Assembly: GCA_000733355.1 (NCBI GenBank)
Contig: JNVV01000109.1
Span: 1-30,126 of the forward strand
Direction of reading: 5' to 3'
Source: Falciphora oryzae
Lineage: Eukaryota > Ascomycota > Sordariomycetes > Magnaporthales > Magnaporthaceae
DNA: 30,126 bases
Every line of letters starts with the position of its first letter. Position 1 is the first letter of the stretch. The notes under the pieces are model-generated. The model saw nothing but the letters and a program-made list of their open reading frames with translations, was not told the origin of the DNA and ran no database searches. Below are positions 18,801-27,778 of the stretch, one piece after another. Position numbers and translations under genes: made by a program.

Positions 18801-20883
18801 ACGAAAAGCAAAAACAATCCAAAAAGCAATGAGAATGTTGCGAAGCATCCGTGCGGAAATCGAGGTCAGTTGAGCACTAAACACCCGGAACGGACCTCGC
18901 ACGCACGACCTACTGCAACTTTTTTTCGGTAGCGAAGTTCTCGTTTGGAGAGAAAAAAAGGGCTGGACCGGACCGCACGTCCTCCAAACAACCAACCAAT
19001 CCAATGTCACCATCTTTACAAACAGCGGACCAAAGGTATTCCGGCTAACACAAACCAAACCATATATCCGTAATCCAGAAAAGGAAAACGATAAACCAGA
19101 CCTATCGTACGAAGCCTTAAAAGAAATGGACAATAAGCTAAACCTATCGCACGAAGCTCCCGAGGCAGTAGAAGCTACCGCCCAATCTAACCCGGTTATT
19201 TCCCCTAAACGAGGTAGGGGAAAACCGAAGAAAAACGCACAGCCAATAGCATACCTAACTACCAAAAAGAAAGGTGATTGGGAATTGGCCCTATCATTTC
19301 GTGCGGAGGGAAAAATTACTACACTAGGAAAGCCGTTCGAAAAGTCCGACGCGGTAAAAATTAATAACCTTATCGTATAAGGTACTATTAAAATCGTTAA
19401 GTACGATCCAAACAAGCACGCCGGATTCCGGATATGGGATACCCGCTTCGTACGAGAAATAAAAGGGAAGACCTCGGACTATCCGTACGAAAAGACGAGG
19501 ATGGTTGCGCAAGGGTTTAACGATTCCGAAAAGGAGGAACTCCTTACCTAAGCTCCAACTATCCAACGGATAAGCTAGCGCTTACTCCTTAGCATCGGCC
19601 CGACTTTAATGGAAAAGTTAAAAGCATTGTGCGAAGCAAAGGACATCACCCAAGCCTACATCCAATCCAAAGAAAAGCTCGCACGAACAGTTATCGCAAA
19701 CCTGCTAAAGGAAATCCGCCATAGGTACCTAACGGATTCCATTTTATAAATACAAAGGCCACTATACGGAATGGCAGAATTTGGAACCTATTGGTGGAAA
19801 ACTTACTATTCCCATTATCGCGAAGCATTAGGAATAAAAGCTTTATCGTACGACCCCTGCCTATTATTTATAGCAACCGGACGACAAAAGTTTGGCATTA
19901 CGGGCATACAAACAAATGATACGCTTAGCTTTGCAACGATAGCATTTTCGGATTTGGAAGAGGAAAAGCTGCACGAAACCAACTTTTAAACTAAACCGAA
20001 AACGTTCCTTTCGTACGACAACTATTTGGAATTTAACGGATGCAAATTCGAACTTTAAAGAAAGAACATCACGGTTGTGCAAAAAAGATAGCTTAACCAA
20101 CTCCAGTTGGTAAAACCAAAGGCTAAGGACGCAGTATAACAATATATTGCCTAACGCGTACGAGGTGCATATATAGCAACCATTTATTAACTAAAGGCAG
20201 CGTACGACCTATTTATAGCAACCCAGGTAAACAACCTAAGTAAAGAAAATATCGATAAGTTAAACCAGCGGTTCCAATGGCAAATGGATAACCCATAACG
20301 AGGACTTAACTACCTTTTTTTAAACTTAGTTCGTACGAAGCTATTTATTTTTGCAGATGGATTATTCGCTAACAACAAAGACCTGATATTACAATTTGGC
20401 TACCTGATCGTACTAGCAAAGGAAATAGGTTGTGCGGAAACTTTATTCTCTATTTAAGGGAATATTATCCATTAGTTATTTATTAAATGCAAACGAATGA
20501 CGAGGAGCGTCCTAGCAAGCGAGTTATACGGCATAACAATTGGCTTTAATAGCGGCTTCGCACTTAGCAGCACATTAAAACGGATCATTTTTACCTTAGG
20601 CATCGCACGCATCCCGACCATTATTTGCATAAATTCCAAATCATTATACGAATGCTTAATAAAATTAGGCAGTACGACGGAAAAGAAATTAATGATCGAC
20701 ATTATGTTTTTCCGGGAATCGTACGAACGAAGGGAGATTTTTAAAATCCGCTAAATCGACGGACGAAATAACCCTGCTAACGCCCTAATAAAAAAAAATC
20801 CGAACGAAGTATTAATAACTTTGGTATTAACAAATCGTGCAACGATTAGGGTGGAAGCCTATATTAAGAGAGGAGAGAAATAA
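15892..20883 (+). pseudogene. Copia gag-pol polyprotein, RIP pseudogene (about 1663 codons, one frame)
   Basis: The first codon now reads ATA (family-consistent ATG to ATA) before SGKNETPNTP. Gag ends with the knuckle CYMCKKEGC (codon 507 on). Protease has LWDTGAVRVS (Asp618). Integrase shows FGHPR and CHHCQ zinc ligands, then Asp812, Asp867 and Glu903, the last two 35 residues apart as in DD35E. Reverse transcriptase reads RMVAQGF, DITQAYIQS, PLYGMAEFG and, at the catalytic turn, QTNDT (codons 1341-1344), where copia has two Asp, so the first appears to be Asn. RNase H ends with CKRMTRSVLASELYG and SKSLYECLIKLG. About 30 in-frame stops, most at Trp or Gln positions, and no frameshift. The natural stop is TAA at 20881-20883. 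It would cut, copy and integrate the element if intact; it cannot be translated now. Confidence 0.93.
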
Positions 20884-22353
20884 AATTGACGAGGAGAGAG
20901 ATTTCCTTTGTTAGGTATAGTATTTAGCTTCGCACAATTCCAGTCCTTTCCGACCCAAACTCCGAAAAAAAGAAAAAAAAACCCAGCAAAGTAACGCACG
21001 ATAAAAACCCCTTTCCTTCATCCTATACCTAAAAAAAAAAAGAACACTACCGTACGATTAATCCTTAATCATAATCACTTTATAACCCAAACCCGAACCA
21101 ATAGAGCTAAAGGAAGGAAAACGTTTTTGCACCGTACGATTACTATTACCATTACCAAAACCATTATTATTATCGCTACGGTTCGAACTAGTAACAAACG
21201 AACCGGAAAAGACAGTCCCCGTACGAGCATATTTACATCTGCTCCTATGGCTTTGCTAGATGCAGCTTAAGCAGGCACCAGTTTGGTATCCTTAAAAGCG
21301 CACGCAGCGTACGAAGCGCGGCACCGAGTTGGAGTTGCCGCACTTTTAAAGGCAACGACGATAAGGAGTTCCGCGAAAATAGATCAAAACCGTACGGAAA
21401 TAGGACTCGCGTCGTACGATCCAGGCAACCAAATCGAAAGCACCGGCTTCGGTCGGGATATCTATCCGGATTTCGATATTAACGGACGGCAAAGCACAAA
21501 GCGCACGCTTTTCGTCCTGCAAATTTAAAAAAAAAAGGTTAGTTGCGTACGATAAAGAAAAAGAGCTAGGGAAGGTAATACATATATTAATAGCGAGCGC
21601 GGCTATAAACGCACGATTGCTAGGCGAGCCGGTAAGCAAATGGAACCAACGGATATTTTGCTCGTTGGTACGGATAAAAAGCATACCGAAAACTGAAGGA
21701 AAGACGACCGCTTAAACGGCAGGTTGAGCGGGTACAAAAGCTATCGTGCGAGCCGAAAAAGAAAAAGCCTAAAAAAGGTGGTGAAACCTTTAACTAATAG
21801 TTGAAAGGAAAAGAAAGTTTAAAAGTTGCGCGATAAAAGGTCGCGCGATCGGAAAAAACGAGTTTGTGGTTATGGTTGTAGTTGTTGTGGTTATATCGTA
21901 CGGAAAGAAAAGATCAAAAAGGAGGAAAGGAAAGGACGCCTTTTATCCCTACGAATGGGGAAGGAAGGTGGGCTTCGCACAAAGCAAGCAACTGCTTTTT
22001 ATGTAAAGCTATTCACAGCTTAACCAAAAAAGCCAACGCACACCTTTAACTACTTTAGCACAACTTCCTACCCACACAACCATCCTAATACAATCACCCG
22101 ATCCACCGGAGGCTTTATACGGACCCCAGGTGGATTCCTTTCAAAGCCACTACCCTAAAAAACCCGCTTTTTCCCAAGCCATTAATACAATTACCGTACA
22201 ACGCCTACACTAAATCACTTAAAAACACCAGTTACCTCCATTGCGTTTCCTTTGTACCACAAAAGCACGCGGAGTCACCTTAGCAGAAGGTGACCTAACT
22301 ATTCCAACTAATTTTGGGAAGGGGACGTGCGACTATAAAAAAAAAACTGCCAG
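20884..22353. other. Copia 3' internal region, about 1.5 kb, no recognised gene
   Basis: Between the gag-pol stop and the 3' LTR lies sequence much longer than the usual copia 3' leader. It has A-rich runs, ATTACCATTACC-like simple sequence near 21145, and a possible purine tract GGGAAGGGGACG at about 22318-22329. Short frames exist on both strands (112 codons on minus at 21346-21684; 81 codons on plus at 21283-21528), but none shows a domain I know and they overlap. CGTACG copies are as dense here as in the coding part. It may be an unrecognised accessory ORF or captured DNA. Confidence 0.5.
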
Positions 22354-22725
22354 TGTTAGAAGGGCAATAAAAGGTCGCACGATAGGTAAAAGCACGGGCA
22401 AGGGGAATCCCTAATAACTAGGGACTCCGGGACTAAAAGGCCCCGCCTCTTTAACACGGAGGGACCGGCAATGGGGATCACCGGTCATAAACGGTAATCA
22501 CGGGTCATGCACGGAGGCGGTGCAAGTCGCAAGTCAGGCCCGGCACCGGGATTGGCTTTGGACGACCGCACCCCGCGGCTTCCGTGATTGGGATATATGT
22601 ATCTAGAGGGCTCGCACGAGGAGCCCTTCCGTTATTTCTAGAAGACAGACGACTTTGGATACACAAAATATACCAAAGCCTTTTCACCCCAACCGGCTGA
22701 TATCGATATCGGCGTGCCACGAACA
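22354..22725 (+). repeat. Copia 3' LTR (372 bp)
   Basis: It begins TGTTAGAAGG and ends GCCACGAACA, and is collinear with the 5' LTR apart from one missing 20-bp repeat unit and scattered transitions. It is followed directly by the target duplication ACCGA (22726-22730). Confidence 0.95.
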
Positions 22726-22730
22726 ACCGA
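22726..22730. repeat. Target-site duplication, right copy (ACCGA)
   Basis: It matches 15131-15135 and proves that the copia element is an intact insertion rather than a recombined pair of LTRs. Confidence 0.95.
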
Positions 22731-23354
22731 CCTTAAAAACGACAAAAAAAAAGCGCTGCAATTGGCTAAATAATATATCGAAATCAAGGATATGGAAACG
22801 CCAAACGACATAAATAACTAAATAAATACACTAATAAACTAACTAACCCAAATCGCCAACGAGCTAGCACCGAAACGAAAAGCTATAATAAATTTTAAGC
22901 TAATACCGTATTAAAACTTAACGTTTACGAAATTAGTTAAAAAAATAAAGCGGTACCAACGCGCACACATACGGTTAAAAATATAAAAAAGTTACGAAGA
23001 ATTGAAAGCAGCCGATAAAGCCTTTATTAGGGAAAAAAGGAAAGCTTTTAACGCACATTGGAGGGAGTTTATTAAAAAGGCGTTAAAGGAACAAGATTTC
23101 GAGCCTGTTTTTTGGAACATCGAACGATGGGCGAAATTACGGAGCTATAAAAAACGGGATCCAACCAGGTTACCGGACCTAAACCGGTTTAAAGAAGGAA
23201 ACTAAAGGCTAGCGAACTCCCACGCTAATAAAGCTATAGTTTTAGCAGCCAAATTTTACCCCAACCCGGAAGCGGACCTGATAAACGTCGGTAATACCAC
23301 GTTCGAAAATTATACTTTTATTAACCCATTTTTAATTAACGTGGTTTACAAGTA
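22731..23354 (+). pseudogene. LINE ORF2 continued: linker between endonuclease and reverse transcriptase
   Basis: The copia insertion plus one target copy is 7,595 bp, so the frame must shift by two; the coding text resumes in exactly that frame. It contains ELAPKRKAIINF, a basic stretch KRYQRAHIRL, AFNAHWREFIKKALKEQ, WNIERWAKLRSYKKRDPTRL and KAIVLAAKFYPNPEADL, matching the pattern before the reverse transcriptase in Tad1-like elements. The frame ends at the TA (23353-23354) where the pogo-like element begins. The reverse transcriptase should lie beyond the nested insertions, outside this window. Confidence 0.8.
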
Positions 23355-24724
23355 AGTGGGACACACAAGCGAGTGGGACACGCCACCCCGACCTTTGGAC
23401 AATTAATTCGCATGCCAACCCAACAACGCCAGAAATCCATTCAAACTACTCGGAACTATATACATCGGACATTTCTACTTCTTCCTAACAGGTGCGCGCA
23501 TTATGTCCGGTTTTGCCGCACGTACCACATCGCCGACAAGTCGTCGTCGCCCTCCTTTCCTAACCCCTATAGTCGCGCATTTCTTACTGTAGCTATCCAT
23601 CCAGCTCCTTCTAATCCAAAACATCTCGTACCTTTTCGATGGTAAATGACCTTCCAAATCGGACACGTGTTTTTTTGGCCCTCCGGCGTTTGTTTAATGC
23701 TTCGTTCGCCTTTCTAAGCGTGGACACCTCGGTTCGAAAAAGGGCCACCTTATACATTATTGCTTTCGCCCCTTTTGCAATTTGGTCCACAGCCGTATGA
23801 ATAGGAGTTGGAAAGCTGCCCTAGTAATTAAAGATCCGAGTTTTAATGTATTCGGATTGCGAAGTTGCTTCCCTAACTATCCGGGGCGTTTTGGAGGTCC
23901 AAAGCTCGGGGTCGTTCAAAGGCGTCCTTAAAGGAGTTGGAATCCGTAGCCTTACATCCAGCTTTTCCAAAACCGAATCCGGATTGAAAGGAGCAAGGCC
24001 AGCCCCTCGAAAGCCTCCTCGGATGTTTCCTTCAGTCATAAAGTCAAAAAATGCCGTTTTAAACGCCGAAAGGAACTCGACTTTAGTTACGTAGCTAACG
24101 TGTAACTTCATCAAGCCTTCGATTTATCGACCGTACGCCTTTTTTAACGGGCTAAAGCACCCAACGTCAAGCGGCTAAAGGAAGTGAAACGAATACGGAA
24201 GCATGCAAAGCGTAATAATGTTATATTCTTGGCAATAAAGCTCAAAATCCGTCGAATAGTGGCTTTCGTAGCCGTCCAGCACTAACAAACGATGGGACCC
24301 CGTAAAACGAGCTGCAATGTGTTTATCGAAATGCCGGATCCATTCCAGGCCGAGCTCGTTCGTAGTCCACCTATTAGCGCTCGTTGCGATAACCTAATTG
24401 CGTAGAAGGTCGGTTTCCGAGTACCAATTGGCCAGGTGGTACTGCCCTTTAACGATAATAAAAGGAAGGACCGCCCAACCGCAACAGTTAACCCCTTAAA
24501 TAACTATAGCCCATTCCCGGTTGCCAGGCTGGACCAGCTTTGCTTTACCTCGCCCTTCCAATATTGTAATAACCATAACGGCGGCGATCATGCCCATAAG
24601 GAAGCCGGTTTCGTCGAAATTGTAAATATCGTCATCCTAAATGCCATATTTGGCCACAATGTTCCGCACAAAGTCGAACCACGCAAAAACAAGCTTAGGA
24701 TCTTCGCATTTGGCCCTTTGGTAG
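23355..24724 (-). mobile_element. Pogo-like (Tc1/mariner superfamily) DNA transposon, truncated by a gypsy LTR
   Basis: The left end AGTGGGACACACAAGC follows a TA, the target dinucleotide of this superfamily. The transposase lies on the minus strand, and its coding text runs up to 24724, where an LTR begins. The other terminal repeat is not found and should lie past the window. The first 27 bp contain AGTGGGACAC twice (23355-23364, 23372-23381). Confidence 0.75.
23475..24724 (-). pseudogene. DDE_1 (pogo/Fot-like) transposase, N-terminally cut, RIP pseudogene
   Basis: From 24724 down the frame reads YQRAKCEDPK, then IYNFDETGFLMG (first Asp), LVQPGNREWA, WTTNELGLEWIRHFDKH, LLVLDGYESHYS (second Asp; family DGHESH, so His reads Tyr), ITLCMLPYS, then stop-PLDVGCFSPLKKAYG (third Asp), FLSAFKTAFFDFMTEGNIRGGFRGAG and a basic C-terminal tail with LSKRRRAKKTRVRFG. 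Stops fall at Trp and Gln positions. The CENP-B-type DNA-binding N-terminus is missing because the gypsy LTR starts at 24725. The enzyme would excise and reinsert the element at TA sites; this copy is dead. Confidence 0.88.
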
Positions 24725-25019
24725 TGTCACACGGAAGAACCCGTGGACCTAACTAGTCGGCATCACGAGTCGGCCTCACGGAGGGTCGAAGACCCGCATA
24801 GGCGGTCAACGGCCCTAAGGCCAAGCGGTGAAGGTCGGAAGGCAGTGTGAATCATGTACTCGATACTTCGCACGGATCACAAAGGGTCTATATAAACCCT
24901 GCCATCTCCTATGTCCTTCACGAAAGATTCCTTCCTCCTCAAGCATCTTTTGAGCCCATAGAAAGATTATCTGCAATCTAGAGATTCTTTCTCCAAGCCG
25001 TCTTTAACCCCTTGTTACA
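24725..25019 (+). repeat. 5' LTR of the younger gypsy element (probable limits)
   Basis: It starts TGTCACACGG and probably ends CCTTGTTACA, 295 bp. TATATAAA lies at 24889-24896. The start is set by the break in the pogo frame. The end is supported by the 12-base self-complementarity of the next bases to an internal segment (see the primer-site feature). No 3' LTR is in the window to confirm. Confidence 0.6.
24889..24896 (+). promoter_or_regulatory. LTR TATA box
   Basis: TATATAAA in GGTCTATATAAACCCTG marks the likely U3 core promoter. It is 63-70 bp upstream of the segment proposed as the RNA 5' end. Confidence 0.6.
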
Positions 25020-25020
25020 A

Positions 25021-25032
25021 ATAATCTTTCTA
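25021..25032 (+). promoter_or_regulatory. Putative self-primer binding site
   Basis: ATAATCTTTCTA, directly after the LTR, is the exact reverse complement of TAGAAAGATTAT at 24959-24970 within the LTR. In Tf1/sushi-type gypsy elements the first bases of the RNA fold back onto such a site and prime minus-strand synthesis. No TGG-type tRNA primer site is visible after the LTR. Confidence 0.5.
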
Positions 25033-25291
25033 CGCTCTGCCCCCTAACGGAAGCCTCACTATCTTTCCTCCTAAGCTCTGGAGAGGCCCTGTCAGTCGGT
25101 ACCCCCAAGCCCCAACTGTTGCCTTCTTTAGCGAATAAAACCCTGGGGCTACACCACAGACACTTGACTGTCACCGGTGTTCTCGAACGGGTGAAAGCGA
25201 GAAGAATATACAAGAGGGTCGTTTCACCCTCTTAGTCGCCCTGGCGAAATCACGGGACTCCAAAAGAGGCCGGAAATTCTCCCTTATACCC

Positions 25292-27703
25292 TTGGGATTT
25301 TACTCTGCCCAGGAATACAGGGAACCGGACCCCCTCATCTCGTCTGCAACGACATCTCCTTCCCTACCAAGCGACTTTGGCATGCCGGCTGTGGAATCCC
25401 CTTCTTTGCCTAGCGATTCCGGTATGCCTGCCGATACCATACCGGCCCAATCTGAAAAAGCGGCCGGAAAAGCCCCCGAAGGCCCCTCCCGGTCTGCACC
25501 GAGAGAACGTCAAGATACACCTATGCTCGACGATCAAGGGGCACTTATCCTATATTCGGCACCCCCCTTCGACATGGCCCTCGAACAACAAGCCCTTATA
25601 TCCGTGGGACGCCTTCAAAACCCCCCGGGCTGGATGACCGAAATCCAGCGGGAATTCATCAGTACGCACGAAGCAATTTCGGCCCTATCCCGAGGTGTGA
25701 GCCAGGAAATCCTCGCCGATCGGGAACAAATCCGCGAAATTAGGACCCATTACGACCGCATTACCCACGCGTACCATACCGTCGTTTCTTTATATAAAGA
25801 AGGCCTAATCGCTTCCGCCGATCAACAAAAGGCATTCCGGCAACGGATTGTCGGAAAAAGCCAGGCATTTGCACAATAAGTTTGGGCCACGGTCGCCACT
25901 TTGGCCGAAGAGCAACAAACCCGTTCGGAGGCCCTAATTCAGCTCCGGGACGTTACTCGGGCCCAACAAAACCACTTGCAGGACCTACAAGCACGACTTT
26001 CCACCTTCGAGGAGGGAGTTACTAACTGGGCCGTCAATAAGGATGCCCAAATCCAGGATCTCCTAACTAAGGAGCACGTATCGCCCGAAGCCCTCACTAA
26101 TGCCGAACGGCGCATATTGGCCCAAACTCACCAGCTTGTTAAAGACGTTATACGGGAAAGCCGGCGACTTGCGGCATAAGGAAGGCGGCCTAGATCAGCT
26201 ACGGTACTTTCGGCCCTCCAAAGGTCGTCCCTTCCACCGGGCTCCCGTCAAAGCACTCCGGAAAGGGGAGAACCCGTTCCTTCCACGGAGAAACCGCTAC
26301 CCCAATCGGCGTTTAAAACGTCGGCATCATCACGCCAAGGTCTTCAGGACCCCCTATTATCCGATAACCTCCGACGGCAACAAGTTCGGGCTACTGCCTC
26401 CGCTGCCCAACAACAGTACAGGGCCGCAACGGCAGGTCCTAGGCACTCCGGAAGCCTCGGAGAACTTTTTCAGGGGCCTCCCCAGGGGCCACTTAACGAA
26501 CCTCCCGAGCATATTGCTATTCCTTCGGAACCTTTAGAACCTTCGAACTCCTCCTCGGAAGACGATGCCCCCGAAAATAACGGACGGGCCTCCAAGGACC
26601 CCGATTTACGGGACCTCATCAAAGCCATCCAACAGGGAACTGCTCGCCCGCGTGGTCCGATCCCTACGGCCGTTATCAACCCAGTCCAGCTTAATAAGCC
26701 ACCCAGTTACGACGGCAAGGACCTGGCCAAATTTAAACCATGGTGGCTTCGCGTTACCTCCTATATGGAGACCTACGTCGAAAGCTTTCCTAACGATACA
26801 GTTAAAATCAACTGGGTCGGGTCCTTACTTACGGAAAACGCACAAATTTGGCACCATCAACGCCTTCGGTCCCTTCGAAGCGCGCAGCTCGAAAACAACT
26901 GGCGGGCCTATTCGGCGGCCCTACAGGAACGCTTCCAGGACGCCACCGAACACCACCGCAACGCTAAAAAAATGCGGGAGCTTAAATACAAAGGAGATAC
27001 CGTTCAGTACCTTACTAAGCTCCTTGACCTTAACGAAGCGGTCCAATGGTCCGGCGTTATGTTCAGGGAGCACATTTCCCGCACCCTTCCAAAGGAAATT
27101 ACCAAATTGGTATATTCCCGTTGCGGAGGAGTCCCTGATACAAACGAAGAATTCCTCGCCGCAATCCAGGAAGCCGGCAAAATCCACGAGGTTATGCTCC
27201 AGGACCCTGGGCTAACCCCGAAGGATAAGGGAAAAGACGAGCCCGTTTCGACTTCGGAGCGCTCGAACGCGGGCCGTCGCCAAGGCAAGGGCTCCAAAGA
27301 CAAAAGCCAAAATCCATCCTCAAGCTCCCGTTCCGGAAAGAAGGCCAACGATAAGGCCGACAAAAAAAGTAACGTTTGGACTACGACCAAACTGGCACTC
27401 GAAGGGGTCGAACAACGCGATATCGACGCACGAAAGTTGGCTAAAGCCGACTGCTGGCGCTGCGGAAGAGAAGGGCACCATACGTTGGAATGCTACGCTA
27501 AAAAGGACACCAACGGCAAGGAACTTCCTCTTGCACCTGCAAAAACGGCCGGTGCCAAATCCATCCTTAAACGCCCGGCAACGGACGAACAGGAGGAACA
27601 GCCACAGGCAAAAAGGGCCAAAATCGCCGGCCTCGCTTCGGAAGCCCCGAGCGAACCCCGAATCTTTAAATTATCGGATTCGGAATCGGACGACGACTGT
27701 TAA
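25292..27703 (+). pseudogene. Gypsy gag, lightly damaged (two in-frame stops)
   Basis: One frame runs 25292-27703 (about 803 codons). There is no upstream ATG; TTG 25292 or ATG 25382 (MPAVESPSLP) are candidate starts. Stops at 25877-25879 and 26177-26179 are both TAA, after ...KSQAFAQ and ...RRLAA, and fit CAA to TAA changes. The N-terminal half is Pro/Ser-rich then helical. The retrotransposon gag domain occupies about 26700-27190 (KFKPWWLRVTSYMETYV ... WRAYSAALQERF). A basic region precedes a CCHC knuckle CWRCGREGHHTLEC (27452-27493). The acidic C-terminus SDSESDDDC ends with TAA. Gag packages the RNA and forms the particle. Pol follows in the same frame. Confidence 0.85.
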
Positions 27704-27778
27704 CAACCATCGACCATCGCTGCCACCCGGACTAGAAGGCCCCTAACAAATAGGGAGCTCGCAAAGCCGATCCTCCGT

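Larger units (their letters stand above)
15136..22725 (+). mobile_element. Ty1/copia retrotransposon, full length with both LTRs, RIP-inactivated
   Basis: It is 7,590 bp long, with LTRs TGTTGG...GAACA (15136-15527) and TGTTAGA...GAACA (22354-22725), and is flanked by ACCGA on both sides. One gag-pol frame (15892-20883) follows copia order: gag, protease, integrase, reverse transcriptase, RNase H. About 1.5 kb of unexplained sequence follows before the 3' LTR. Stops are of RIP type and there are no frameshifts. The palindrome CGTACG is strikingly common throughout (see findings). Confidence 0.95.

Noticed and set aside
18756..19415. 219-codon open frame on the minus strand
   Set aside because: It is antisense to copia integrase and reverse transcriptase, open because RIP stops fall on the coding strand.
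25020..25291. Other TG...CA ends for the gypsy LTR (for example CA near 25180 or 25211)
   Set aside because: They lack a primer-like sequence beyond them; the end at 25019 is followed by the self-complementary 12-mer.
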